A stretch of 64,000 nt of DNA from Comamonadaceae bacterium OH2545_COT-014 (lineage in GTDB: Bacteria > Pseudomonadota > Gammaproteobacteria > Burkholderiales > Burkholderiaceae_C), in assembly GCA_003859965.1 (NCBI GenBank), contig RQYR01000009.1:45352-109351 (forward strand). Reading direction: 5' to 3'. Positions 46,883 to 56,745 of the stretch are shown one piece after another (position 1 is the stretch's first letter; every line of letters starts with the position of its first letter). The notes under the pieces were generated by a model. The model did not search any database. It saw only the letters and a program-made list of their open reading frames with translations, and was not told where the DNA came from. Both the position numbers and the translations under genes were made by a program.

Positions 46883-47290
46883 TCAGCGTGGCGGCGGCGG
46901 TGTGCTGCAGTCAGGGCCGCCCAGGGTGCGCAGCAGCCGCTCGATCTGGCCGGGCTGCGGCAGCACCGGGCCGTGAAAGCGCGGGCCACGGGCGTCACCG
47001 ATGACCAGGGTGGGGAAGGTGTCCACGTCCAGCTCGCCCAGCGCGTCGGCTTCGTCTTCCACGTCCACCCAGCGGAAGACCAGGGCCGGGTGGGCGCGGG
47101 CGGCGGCGTCGAACACGGCGCGCCACTCGCGGCAGGCGCCGCACCAGGCGGCGCACAGGCACAGCACGGCCAGGGGCGCGGGGGCGTGGCTGTCCGGCGC
47201 GGGCGAGTCAGGCGAATGAGGCAAGTGCGCGGCCAGGGTGGCGGCCAGCAGGGCTTGCAGCGTGGCGTGGTCGTCGGTCGGGTGGGGCAT
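46883..47290 (-). CDS. Thioredoxin-like protein
   Basis: A 135-residue protein with a thioredoxin fold: VLCLCAAWCGACREW (active site CGAC instead of CGPC), VFRWVDVEDEADALGELDVDTFPTLVI with the cis-Pro (TFPT). There is no signal peptide; the N-terminus is Pro/His/Ala-rich. It may serve as a cytoplasmic disulfide reductase or thioredoxin-like chaperone. It is 52 bases upstream of the dienelactone hydrolase gene, likely co-transcribed. Confidence 0.88.
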   Translation of the reverse strand: MPHPTDDHATLQALLAATLAAHLPHSPDSPAPDSHAPAPLAVLCLCAAWCGACREWRAVFDAAARAHPALVFRWVDVEDEADALGELDVDTFPTLVIGDARGPRFHGPVLPQPGQIERLLRTLGGPDCSTPPPPR

Positions 47291-47319
47291 GGGCAGTCAG
47301 GCTGGGGCAGCGGCGCATG

Positions 47320-47358
47320 AAAAACCGCCTGCGGCGCGCAGGGCGCGGCGGCAGGCGG
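47320..47358 (-). terminator. Minus-strand terminator after the parvulin gene
   Basis: On the minus strand CCGCCTGC (47351-47358) pairs with GCAGGCGG (47325-47332), with further GC pairing inside, and runs into T5. It lies 46 bases past the stop of the peptidyl-prolyl isomerase gene. Confidence 0.75.
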
Positions 47359-47403
47359 CGGATTGGTGCCGGGAAACCGGCGCGTGGGGCCAGGCGGCGG
47401 GCC

Positions 47404-48213
47404 TTATTCGACCTTGGCCTTGGCGCGCAGCTCTTCCTGGAACTGGGTGAGCTTCTGGCGCTCCAGCTGTTGCTTGACCTGGGCCTTGACCTGATCGAAC
47501 GGGGGCAGCTCGGGCGCCTTGGCGTCGCGCACGTCGTCCAGCCGGATGACGTGGTAGCCGAACTGGCTCTTGACGGGGGCGTCGGTGAGCTGGCCTTTTT
47601 TCAGCTTCTGCATGGCGTCGGCGAACTCGGGCACGTAGTTGCCGGGAGCGGACCAGCCCAGATCGCCGCCCTGGGCGCCGGAGCCGGGGTCCTTGGACTG
47701 TTTCTTGGCGATGTCGTCGAACTTGGCGCCTTTTTTCAGCTGGGCGATGAGGGCCTTGGCCTCGTCTTCTTTCTCGACGAGGATGTGGCGCGCCTTGTAT
47801 TCCTTGCCGCTGGCAGCGGCGCGCTCGGCGCTGGCCACACGGTCATATTCGGCGCGCGCCTCTTCATCACTGACGGGGTTTTTCTGCTGGTAGTCGGCAA
47901 ACAGCTCGTTGATGAGCAGACCCTGGCGCGCCAGCTCCAGCTTGTTGCGGAAGTCTTCGGTGCCGTCCAGGCCGCGCTTTTGCGCTTCTTGCAGGAAGAC
48001 CTCGCGGGTGATGAGTTCTTCCTTCAGGTGCTGCTCCATCTCGGGCGGCAGCGGGCGACCGCTGCGCTCGGCCTGGGCCTTGACCTGGGCGGTCAGGGCA
48101 TCGAGCCGGGCCTTGGAGACGGGCTTGCCGTTGACGATGGCGACGTTCTGGGCCAGGGCCGGCGCAGCCAGCAGGCCGGCCAGCAGGGCCGTGGCGATGA
48201 AGTGCTTTTGCAT
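47404..48213 (-). CDS. Periplasmic peptidyl-prolyl isomerase (parvulin/SurA-PrsA type)
   Basis: A 269-residue exported foldase. The signal peptide MQKHFIATALLAGLLAAPALA is followed by a SurA_N-like helical region (VAIVNGKPVSKARLDALTAQVKAQAERSG...) and a rotamase domain (YKARHILVEKEDEAKALIAQLKKGAKFDDIAKKQSKDPGSGAQGGDLGW) ending with KSQFGYHVIRLDDVRD. The C-terminal helix (QQLERQKLTQFQEELRAKAKVE) packs with the N-terminal part. It aids outer-membrane protein folding. It is preceded on the same strand by bolA and yciB. Confidence 0.94.
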   Translation of the reverse strand: MQKHFIATALLAGLLAAPALAQNVAIVNGKPVSKARLDALTAQVKAQAERSGRPLPPEMEQHLKEELITREVFLQEAQKRGLDGTEDFRNKLELARQGLLINELFADYQQKNPVSDEEARAEYDRVASAERAAASGKEYKARHILVEKEDEAKALIAQLKKGAKFDDIAKKQSKDPGSGAQGGDLGWSAPGNYVPEFADAMQKLKKGQLTDAPVKSQFGYHVIRLDDVRDAKAPELPPFDQVKAQVKQQLERQKLTQFQEELRAKAKVE

Positions 48214-48272
48214 GAAGAAAAAGGGGAGAGTGTGGATGGGGGAAGGGGCTACGCCAAGGGCGTGGCCTGGGT

Positions 48273-48566
48273 TCAGGCGACCGTGGCTTCGATGGCGATG
48301 GCGTGCACGCCTTCGTGGTCGATGAAAGGGCGCAGCGCATCATACACAAGGCGGTGCTGGGCCACACGGGGCTTGCCGGCGAAGGCGCTGGCGCGAATGC
48401 GCACCAGGAAATGCGTGCCGAAGCCGGTGCCGTTGGCGCCGGCGTGGCCTTCGTGGCGCCAGCTTTCGTCCAGCACTTCGAGCGCGGCGGGGGCCAGCGC
48501 GGCGCGCAGGGCGTCGGCCATGCGGTCGGCCAGTGGGGCTTGCGGGGCGGTGTCGCGGGTGGTCAT
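48273..48566 (-). CDS. BolA family protein
   Basis: A 97-residue BolA/IbaG-type protein. The helix-turn-helix-like core [34 protein letters not shown] and [31 protein letters not shown] are typical, including the conserved H in QHRLVYDAL that helps coordinate Fe-S clusters with monothiol glutaredoxins. The start overlaps the yciB stop (ATGA), so it is translated together with it. The yciB-bolA-parvulin order is common in related bacteria. Confidence 0.93.
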   Translation of the reverse strand: MTTRDTAPQAPLADRMADALRAALAPAALEVLDESWRHEGHAGANGTGFGTHFLVRIRASAFAGKPRVAQHRLVYDALRPFIDHEGVHAIAIEATVA

Positions 48567-49120
48567 GGGGTGGGGTCCTGTGGCGCCTGGTCGGCCGGGT
48601 CACTCAGGTGGCGCGCTACGTAAAAGCCCTGGCCAAGAATGAAGGCCAGCGGGAACACGTAGCCCCAGAGCTTGAAGCTGGCCCAGGCGTCGGTGGAGAA
48701 GTAGGCCGCTACGTAGCCGTTGAGCGCGGCCATGAAGAGGCTGTAGGCGATCCAGGCGATGGTCAGCCGGTGCCACACGCCATCGGGCAGGGCGAGCTGG
48801 CTGCCCAGCATGATCTTGAGGAAGTTCTTGCCAAAGCCCCACAGCGCCACGGCCAGGGCCGCGGCCATGGCTGCGTAGAGCACGGTGGGCTTCCATTTGA
48901 TGAAGCGCTCGTCTTGCAGCGCCAGCGTGAGCGCGCCGAAGATGAGGATGAGCGCCAGCGTGGCCTTGTGCATGGCGCTGAGTTTCTTGTCGAGCCAGTA
49001 CACGATGCCCATTTGCACCACGGTGGCGGCCATGATGACGGCGGTGGCGACGTAGATGCCGTGCAGCTTGTAGGCCGCGAAGAACAGCACGATGGGCAGG
49101 AAGTCGAGCAGGATTTTCAT
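48563..49120 (-). CDS. yciB: Septation protein A / inner membrane protein YciB
   Basis: A 185-residue protein with 5 hydrophobic helices starting [28 protein letters not shown], the classic YciB N-terminus, followed by the [37 protein letters not shown] region. It influences cell-envelope synthesis and division. First gene of yciB-bolA-(parvulin). Confidence 0.96.
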   Translation of the reverse strand: MKILLDFLPIVLFFAAYKLHGIYVATAVIMAATVVQMGIVYWLDKKLSAMHKATLALILIFGALTLALQDERFIKWKPTVLYAAMAAALAVALWGFGKNFLKIMLGSQLALPDGVWHRLTIAWIAYSLFMAALNGYVAAYFSTDAWASFKLWGYVFPLAFILGQGFYVARHLSDPADQAPQDPTP

Positions 49121-49133
49121 CGGGCGTGGAGTT

Positions 49134-49297
49134 TAGAACCTGTTCGAAGTCTCGGCGCGAGTGGGCAAGAAGCGGTTGGGGGATGGGATGCAGGGCGCAA
49201 AGCGTCGCCAATAGCTGGGCTATTGGCAAGTTTTGCTTGCGCCGCAGACTTCCCCAATCCGCTTTCTTGCCTGCCGCGCAGGGACTTTGAACCGGTT
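49134..49297. repeat. Long imperfect palindrome, MITE-like element
   Basis: About 80-base arms, with the left end TAGAACCTGTTCGAAGTC and the right end (reverse strand) AACCGGTTCAAAGTCC. They converge on a perfect central hairpin GCCAATAGC-TGG-GCTATTGGC (49207-49227). Arms share GGCAAGAA-GCGG-TTGGGG blocks with small indels. No ORF of note. It fills nearly all of the space between yciB and msrB. Single ends of similar sequence appear at 11456-11470 and 51639-51656. Confidence 0.75.
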
Positions 49298-49328
49298 TTT
49301 GGGGCTTGATCACGATGGCGCCGGGCGC

Positions 49329-49778
49329 TCACGGCGTGTCTTGCGGCGCGTCTTTCGGCGGCGCGGGCGTGCCGGAGGGCGCGAAATCGAGGGCGGCGGA
49401 GTTCATGCAGTAGCGCAGGCCGGTGGGCGCGGGGCCGTCGGGGAACACATGGCCCAGGTGGGCGCCGCAGCGGGCGCACACAGTTTCCTGGCGCACCATG
49501 CCGTGGCTGAGGTCGCGCTTTTCGGCAATGGCGCCGGGCAGCGCCTGCGAAAAGCTGGGCCAGCCGCAGCCAGCGTCGAACTTGGCGCCGGATTCGAACA
49601 GGGCCGCGCCGCAGCAGATGCAGTGGTAGCGGCCCGTGGCCCAGTGCTGCTCGTACCGGCCGGTGAACGGCCGTTCGGTGGCGGCATGACGGGTGACTTC
49701 AAAGGCGGGGGCTTCGGTGTTCTTGCCGGCCAGCAGGCGCTGCCATTCGGCTTCGGTTTTCTGGATGGGGTAGGTCAT
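49329..49778 (-). CDS. msrB: Peptide-methionine (R)-S-oxide reductase
   Basis: A 149-residue repair enzyme for oxidised methionine. Two Zn-binding CxxC pairs are visible ([10 protein letters not shown] and [13 protein letters not shown]), along with GCGWPSF, HVFPDGP and the catalytic Cys in [13 protein letters not shown]. The C-terminal tail is short. The start overlaps the selO stop (ATGA), so selO and msrB are one unit, pairing two redox-linked proteins. Confidence 0.96.
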   Translation of the reverse strand: MTYPIQKTEAEWQRLLAGKNTEAPAFEVTRHAATERPFTGRYEQHWATGRYHCICCGAALFESGAKFDAGCGWPSFSQALPGAIAEKRDLSHGMVRQETVCARCGAHLGHVFPDGPAPTGLRYCMNSAALDFAPSGTPAPPKDAPQDTP

Positions 49779-51292
49779 GACGAGCAGCTTAGGGTGATGG
49801 AGGCCGCCCAGTCGGGCGGCGGGCCGGCCCAGCGTTCGTGGCCGGGCTGCGGGGTGAAGGGCTGGGCCAGCACGGCGTGCAGGGTGTTGACGGGGCCGAA
49901 GTCGCCCGCCTGGGCGGCGGCGATGGCTTCTTCGGCCATGTAGTTGCGCAGTACGTAGGCCGGGTTGGTTTTGAGCATCAAATCAGGGCTGTGGGCAGAC
50001 GGGTCTTGCCCAATCAGCTCCTGATACTGTAGCAGCCAGGCCTGCGCGGCGGCCTGGTCGGCGAACAGGCGGGTGAACACGCTGGCGGGTTCGCCGGCCT
50101 GGTGGCGGCTCAGCTGGCGCCAGGCCAGCGGGTAGTCGGTGCGCTCGCGCGCCATCAGCGCCAGCAGGGCGTTGGCCAGCGGCCGGTGCGCGGGCTGCGC
50201 CTGGGCGAAGCCGAGTTTGGCGGCCAGGCGGGTGTCGAGCGCGGCGGGAAACAGTTGCTTGTATGGCTCCAGCGCGGCCAGCGCGCGGTCGGTGCTTTCG
50301 TCCATCAGCGGCAGCAGCGCCTGGGCCAGCGCCAGCAGGTTCCACTGCGCCACGGCGGGCTGGCGGCCGAAGGCGTAGCGGCCGCCGCTGTCGCTGTGGT
50401 TGCAGATGTGGGCGGGGTCGTAGCCGTCCATGAACTGGAAGGGGCCGTAGTCGATGGTCAGGCCCAGGATGCTCATGTTGTCGGTGTTCATCACGCCGTG
50501 CATGAAGCCGGCGGCCTGCCAGTGGGCCATCAAGGTGGCGGTGCGTTCGGTCACGGCGGCCAGCAGGGCGGCGTAGGGCTGGGGCGCGTCACGGCAGGCG
50601 GGGTAGAAGCGGTCGATGACGAAGTCGGCCAGCGCGCGCAGTTCGGCGGGCTGGCCGTGGTGGCTGAAGTGCTCGAAGTGGCCGAAGCGGATGAAGCTGG
50701 GCGCCACGCGAGTGAGCACGGCGGCGGTTTCCACGGTTTCGCGCTGCACGGGCAGGTCGGACGCCACCAGCGCCAGCGCGCGCGTGGTGGGGATGCCCAG
50801 CGCGTGCATGGCCTCGCTGGCCAGGAATTCGCGGATGGACGAGCGCAGCACCGCGCGCCCGTCGCCCATGCGCGAATAGGGCGTGCGGCCCGTGCCCTTG
50901 AGCTGGATTTCCCACGGGCGGCCGTCGGGCGCGTCCAGCTCGCCCAGCAGCAGGGCGCGGCCGTCGCCCAGCTGGCCGGCCCACACGCCGAACTGGTGGC
51001 CGCTGTACACGCTGGCCAGCGGCTGGCCGCCAGCCAGCGGGGCGTTGCCGGCCAGCGCCTGCAAGGCGGCGTCGGCGTCCCACCAGTCGGGCGCCAGGCC
51101 CAGCTCGCGCGCCATGCCGGCACTTTGCGCCACCCGGCGCGGGGCGGGCAGCGGCGCGGGCGGCATGGGCGTGTAGAAGGCCGGGCCCAGCGCGGCGAAG
51201 CGGTGGCGCCAATGGGCGCCGGGCGGCAGCAGGTCAAAGGCGGCGGACGACGGGGCCGGGGCTGGCGGCGCGGGCGTGTGCGGGCGGTGCAT
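49775..51292 (-). CDS. selO: Protein adenylyltransferase SelO (YdiU)
   Basis: A pseudokinase-fold enzyme that transfers AMP to Ser/Thr/Tyr of target proteins and is linked to redox homeostasis. About 505 residues from the ATG at 51292; an ATG at 51301 is an alternative, with GGA spaced closer. Motifs: [83 protein letters not shown] (metal and nucleotide site) and [12 protein letters not shown]. It ends in SCSS, the conserved C-terminal Cys that is selenocysteine in animals. Upstream in-frame residues to 51415 are Arg/Pro-rich and not of the family. Confidence 0.95.
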   Translation of the reverse strand: MHRPHTPAPPAPAPSSAAFDLLPPGAHWRHRFAALGPAFYTPMPPAPLPAPRRVAQSAGMARELGLAPDWWDADAALQALAGNAPLAGGQPLASVYSGHQFGVWAGQLGDGRALLLGELDAPDGRPWEIQLKGTGRTPYSRMGDGRAVLRSSIREFLASEAMHALGIPTTRALALVASDLPVQRETVETAAVLTRVAPSFIRFGHFEHFSHHGQPAELRALADFVIDRFYPACRDAPQPYAALLAAVTERTATLMAHWQAAGFMHGVMNTDNMSILGLTIDYGPFQFMDGYDPAHICNHSDSGGRYAFGRQPAVAQWNLLALAQALLPLMDESTDRALAALEPYKQLFPAALDTRLAAKLGFAQAQPAHRPLANALLALMARERTDYPLAWRQLSRHQAGEPASVFTRLFADQAAAQAWLLQYQELIGQDPSAHSPDLMLKTNPAYVLRNYMAEEAIAAAQAGDFGPVNTLHAVLAQPFTPQPGHERWAGPPPDWAASITLSCSS

Positions 51293-51703
51293 GCGGCGCA
51301 TTGTCCTGCCGGGCGCGCGGCGGCGCAGGCCGGGGCGGCAATGCCCCTGGCGCGGCTTGGCGTTCCGTGGCGGTGACGGCGGTGAAAACCCCGGGCCGGG
51401 CGGGCGCGCCTGCACGCCGGGCCGCGCGGGTACGCACTTATCATGCGCGGCCTGATGAGTTTGTCCTCCCCATTCTCGCGCTGTGCTTATCCCCCGGCGC
51501 TGTGCTTATCCCCCGGATTCGGGCGGCCTGCAGCCAAGGCAAAACCGGCCCGTGGCACGCGCCATGAACGGTGTGATGTGTGCCGCGGGTGGCGCCTTGC
51601 GGCCCATCCCGGCCTGGGGCGATCGCGCTGTGCGCGATGGCTTTGAACAGGTTCTTGGAGGAGAGGCTTCCGGGATTTTCAATGTGAACAAGGAGACCGT
51701 TTC
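51293..51703. other. 411-base region between selO and the acyl-CoA ligase gene
   Basis: No gene is supported. It contains a perfect 19-base tandem duplication (51478-51515) and, just before the ligase gene, TTTGAACAGGTTCTTGG (51639-51656), an end-like fragment of the MITE-type palindrome at 49134. Promoters for both divergent genes must lie here. Confidence 0.55.
51478..51515. repeat. Perfect tandem 19-base duplication
   Basis: GCGCTGTGCTTATCCCCCG occurs at 51478-51496 and again at 51497-51515 without a mismatch. It is non-coding, near the presumed promoters of selO and the ligase gene. Confidence 0.85.
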
Positions 51704-53332
<1,629 letters not shown>

Positions 53333-53392
53333 GCGTTCTCGGCCAAGGCGCTGCCGTCTTGGCGCCCCGGCCATGGCGGCTGGGGCTGGCCG

Positions 53393-53422
53393 GCCCGCCC
53401 GCTTTCTGCGGGCGGGCTTTTT
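53393..53422 (+). terminator. Intrinsic terminator after the ligase gene
   Basis: Perfect 10-bp GC stem GCCCGCCCGC (53393-53402) with GCGGGCGGGC (53408-53417), loop TTTCT, then T5, ending at the last base of the convergent pbpC gene. Confidence 0.93.
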
Positions 53423-55815
53423 CATGGCCGGGAGGGCGGTGGGGGCGCGGTGGTGTGGGGCGCTGCGCCCGGCTTCACGCCCGCGCCGCGCACTTGCAGG
53501 CGCACTTCGTCCAGCACGCGGCCCTGGGCGTCCAGCAGTTGCACGGTGTGGCGGCCTGGCCAGGGCAGCCAGGCGGCGTGCGGGCCACGGCCCACCTCGC
53601 GCCCGCCAATGCGCCAGCGCAGCGCCGGGGCGGGCGTGCCGGTGACTTGCGCGCTCAGGCGCAGGCGCTGGTGGCGCGGCGGAATGTCCGGATCCAGCGC
53701 GAGGATGCTGCCGTCGGCCGGGGCGCGAATGCGGGCGGCGGGCGCGCTGGCAGCCGCCCGTGCCTCGCCGGGGCGGGAATGCGCGGCCTGGGCCGTGCCT
53801 TGAATGTTGGGGGCGTTTTTGGCGTTCCGGGCCGTATCCACGGCCTGGAAAGCTCCTGAATCAATAGCAAACACGGCTTGCCCGGTGCCGGGCAGGAACC
53901 ACTCGTCGCGCGCGGCCTCAAGACCGTCGCCAAACCGCACCGCCATGGGCGCCAGGCCCGGCGGCGGCGCGGGCGGGCGCGAGGGGGTGGCCGCGTGCAG
54001 GTGGCGCATGAGGGCGGCCCACACGGGCGCCGCGCCGCTGGTGCCGCTGACGCCATGCATGGGCTGGCCGCTGGCGTTGCCCACCCACACGGCCACGGTG
54101 TAGCGGCGGCTGTAGCCCACGGCCCAGTTGTCGCGCATGTCCTTGCTGGTGCCGGTTTTGACGGCGCTCCAAAAGCGCGTGGCCAGCACCGAATCGGTGC
54201 CGAAGGTGAGGGCGCGGGCGTGGCGGTCGGCCAGGATGTCGCCCACGATGAAGGCCGCGCCCGCGTCCAGCGCGGCGGTGCAGCCGGTGCCGTGGGCGCC
54301 GTCGGCGTGGCCGGGGCGGGCGTGGCGGTCGGCGGCGGGCTGCCAGCGCACTGAGCACAGGCGGCCGCCGTTGGCCAGCGCGCGGTAGGCGTTGGCCAGT
54401 TGCAGCAGCGTGACTTCGGCGCTGCCCAGCGCCAGGCTGTAGCCGTAGTAGCCGCTGCCTTCGGGCAGCGGCATGCCCAGCCGCCCGAGCTGGCGGTGAA
54501 AGGCCTCGGGCGAGACCATGACCAGCGCGCGCACCGCCGGAATGTTGAGCGAGGCCGCCAGCGCCGTGCGCACGGACACCCAGCCTTTGAAGCGCCGGTC
54601 GTAGTTCTGCGGGATGTACAGGCCGCTGGCGGTGGGCAGGTGGGCGGGCGAGTCTTCGAGCAGCGAGGCGGCGGTGAGGCGCCGTTCGGCGATGGCCTGC
54701 GCGTAGAGAAAAGGCTTGAGCGTGCTGCCGGGCTGGCGCGGGGCGGTCACGCCGTCCACCTCGGCGGCGCGGCTCAGGCCGTGGCCGCTGGAGCCAACCC
54801 AGGCCAGCACTTCGCCGCTGGCGTTGTCCAGCACCAGGGCCGCGCCGTCTTCCACCTGGCGGCCGCGCAGCTCGCGCAACTGCTGGCGCAGGCTGTGCAG
54901 GGCCACGCGCTGGGTGGCGGCGTCCAGCGTGGTGGGCAAGGTGGCTGGCCCGGTCTGCGCGGCTGGCGCGGATGCCGCCGCCGATGCCGCCAACCGGCGC
55001 GCCAGGTGCGGGGCGATGCCTTCGCTGGGCGCCCAGGCGCGGCGCGTTAGCGCGGCCTGGGCCAGCATGTCCAGCGCCAGGCAGTCGGCGCCGGGGCGCA
55101 TCAGGCGCAGCACGCCGCAGGCGCGCCCGGCCACGCGCGCGCGCGGGGCGTTGGGCGCGCGCAGCAGGGCGGCGGCCAAAGCGGCTTCGGCTTCATTCAG
55201 GCCATGCGGCGCTTTGCCAAACAGCGTGCGCGACAGGGCGTCAACGCCCACCAGCTCGCCGCGAAAGGGCACAAGGTTGAGGTAGGCCTCCAGGATTTCG
55301 TGCTTTTGCCAGCGCCGCTCCAGTTGCTCGGCCGCCAGCGCCTGGCCAAACTTTTGCGCCAGTGTGCGGCGGCCCGCGCCGGGGCGCAGGTCTTCATCGA
55401 GCAGGCCGGTCAGCTGCATGGTCAGCGTGGAGGCGCCGCGCGTGCGCGTGTTCCACAGGTTGGCCCAAGCAGCGGCGGAGACGGCGCGCCAGTCCACCCC
55501 GCTGTGCTCGTAAAAGCGCTTGTCTTCCGACAGCACCAGCGCCTGCCGCAGCGCGGCCGACATGCGCGCCAGCGGCACCCATTCGCCGCGCCGCACGTGC
55601 CGGTTGGTGCGCAGGCGGTGAATGGGTTCGCCGTGGCGGTCGGTGACGATGGTTTCCGAGGACACGAAGGCGGCCCGCACGTCCTGAAACGCCGGCTGGG
55701 CTTGCGCGCCGCTCCCCGCCAGGCTGCCGAGCAGGCTCAGGGCCAATGGGGCCAGCACGGCCAGGGCCAGCCTGCCGCCCTGGCGCGAACGGTTCCCGAA
55801 GCGAGTGGCGGGCAT
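53422..55815 (-). CDS. pbpC: Penicillin-binding protein 1C
   Basis: A 797-residue bifunctional peptidoglycan synthase. Signal/membrane segment near residues 14-38; glycosyltransferase 51 domain with the catalytic Glu97 in LVLSEDKRFYEHSGVDW and GASTLTMQL; transpeptidase domain with PGSTLKPFLYAQAI (Ser-x-x-Lys), ASLNIP and VKTGTSKD; and a C-terminal BiPBP_C-like beta domain (RIRAPADGSILALDPDIP). A linker residue stretch FAIDSGAF is encoded by a 17-bp dispersed element (53852-53868). PbpC is classically paired with bacterial alpha-2-macroglobulin, which repairs or shields the envelope; here the two are separated by an opposite-strand gene. Confidence 0.95.
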   Translation of the reverse strand: MPATRFGNRSRQGGRLALAVLAPLALSLLGSLAGSGAQAQPAFQDVRAAFVSSETIVTDRHGEPIHRLRTNRHVRRGEWVPLARMSAALRQALVLSEDKRFYEHSGVDWRAVSAAAWANLWNTRTRGASTLTMQLTGLLDEDLRPGAGRRTLAQKFGQALAAEQLERRWQKHEILEAYLNLVPFRGELVGVDALSRTLFGKAPHGLNEAEAALAAALLRAPNAPRARVAGRACGVLRLMRPGADCLALDMLAQAALTRRAWAPSEGIAPHLARRLAASAAASAPAAQTGPATLPTTLDAATQRVALHSLRQQLRELRGRQVEDGAALVLDNASGEVLAWVGSSGHGLSRAAEVDGVTAPRQPGSTLKPFLYAQAIAERRLTAASLLEDSPAHLPTASGLYIPQNYDRRFKGWVSVRTALAASLNIPAVRALVMVSPEAFHRQLGRLGMPLPEGSGYYGYSLALGSAEVTLLQLANAYRALANGGRLCSVRWQPAADRHARPGHADGAHGTGCTAALDAGAAFIVGDILADRHARALTFGTDSVLATRFWSAVKTGTSKDMRDNWAVGYSRRYTVAVWVGNASGQPMHGVSGTSGAAPVWAALMRHLHAATPSRPPAPPPGLAPMAVRFGDGLEAARDEWFLPGTGQAVFAIDSGAFQAVDTARNAKNAPNIQGTAQAAHSRPGEARAAASAPAARIRAPADGSILALDPDIPPRHQRLRLSAQVTGTPAPALRWRIGGREVGRGPHAAWLPWPGRHTVQLLDAQGRVLDEVRLQVRGAGVKPGAAPHTTAPPPPSRP
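53852..53868. repeat. 17-bp dispersed element inside pbpC
   Basis: GCTCCTGAATCAATAGC; on the minus strand GCTATTGATTCAGGAGC matches 14 of 17 bases of the intergenic element at 21831-21847. It is translated in the region between the transpeptidase and the C-terminal domain. Confidence 0.5.
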
Positions 55816-56116
55816 ATCAGTGACTGACTGCCGGTAAAACGCGGCTCGGGTTTGAAGAATGCATGAAAGGCATGAATGAAACCAGGAGCAAAATGAAAAC
55901 AGCCCGGATTTTCAGTGCAATGTATTTTGAAATATGTCTTTTGACATTTTCATGGCGCTGCCGCGGCGTTTTGATGGCGCTGACGACAAGCAGGCATGGG
56001 CTTGTCCTACAGGGTTTCAAATGCATGCGGCCTAATCTTGCGTCAAGGGCGTTTGACGGCGTCTCGAAGCGCTGCCAGGGCAGCTTTTCTTTCCCGGAAT
56101 CACCAGGAGATTTGAA
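55816..56116. other. Divergent intergenic region, pbpC / glycine-zipper gene
   Basis: About 300 bases, with a locally AT-rich core near 55900-55955 (ATGTATTTTGAAATATGTCTTTTGACATTTTCATGG) that is the likely promoter region. A TTGACA-like hexamer is at 55941-55946; a clear -10 was not assigned. No gene is seen. Confidence 0.4.
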
Positions 56117-56611
56117 ATGACACAGACTGACAAGGATTTGAACCGCGACCTGAACCGCGACCCCATCACCGGCGAGCCGGGCTCGCACCCCGTGGGCACG
56201 GGCATTGGCGCCCTGGCTGGCGGCGCTGCCACAGGCGCGGCCATTGGCACCGTGGCTGGCCCCATTGGCACGGCCGTGGGCGCTGCGGTGGGCGCGGTGG
56301 TGGGCGGCCTGGCCGGCAAGGCCGCGGCCGAAGCCATTGACCCTACGGCAGAGCAAGCCTACTGGCGCGATGCCTACAGCAAAGAGCCGTATTACCGTGA
56401 CGGCTATGCCTACGATGATTACGCACCCGCTTATGACCTGGGCGTGGGATCGGTCAGCCAATATGAAGGCCGGGATTTTCAGGAATATGAAGCCGAGCTG
56501 GCGCGCGAATGGGACGCCCGCCGTGGCCCTTCGCGCCTGACCTGGGAAGAAGCCAGCCCCGCCGCCCGCGCAGCCTGGGAGCGCGCCAAGCGCCATCGCA
56601 CGGCTGTTTGA
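56117..56611 (+). CDS. Glycine-zipper protein of unknown function
   Basis: A 164-residue protein. An Asp/Arg-rich N-terminus (TQTDKDLNRDLNRDPITGEPG) is followed by a long Gly/Ala zipper (GTGIGALAGGAATGAAIGTVAGPIGTAVGAAVGAVVGGLAGKAAAE) predicted to form a membrane or oligomer helix hairpin, then a Tyr/Asp-rich segment (YWRDAYSKEPYYRDGYAYDDYAPAYDLG) and a Trp/Arg/Glu-rich end. Similar zipper proteins are common in Burkholderiales and may respond to envelope stress. AGGAG lies 10 bases before the ATG. A strong terminator follows. It is inserted between two minus-strand partners, pbpC and the alpha-2-macroglobulin gene. Confidence 0.8.
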   Translation: MTQTDKDLNRDLNRDPITGEPGSHPVGTGIGALAGGAATGAAIGTVAGPIGTAVGAAVGAVVGGLAGKAAAEAIDPTAEQAYWRDAYSKEPYYRDGYAYDDYAPAYDLGVGSVSQYEGRDFQEYEAELAREWDARRGPSRLTWEEASPAARAAWERAKRHRTAV

Positions 56612-56686
56612 TAATCGTGAAAAGGAGCTGAAACGGTTCATGCCTTTTTTCAGGTATTGACCGTTATCAGTTTCTGCATGATTTTG

Positions 56687-56719
56687 AAAAGGCGCCAGAA
56701 ATGGCGCCTTTTCTTTTTT
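56687..56719 (+). terminator. Intrinsic terminator, possibly bidirectional
   Basis: AAAAGGCGCCA (56687-56697) pairs perfectly with TGGCGCCTTTT (56702-56712) around GAAA, followed by CTTTTTT. The symmetric A and T flanks let it also end the minus-strand alpha-2-macroglobulin transcript, whose stop is at 56746. Confidence 0.93.
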
Positions 56720-56745
56720 GGGGCTGAAAAACCGCCATGCCCCGG

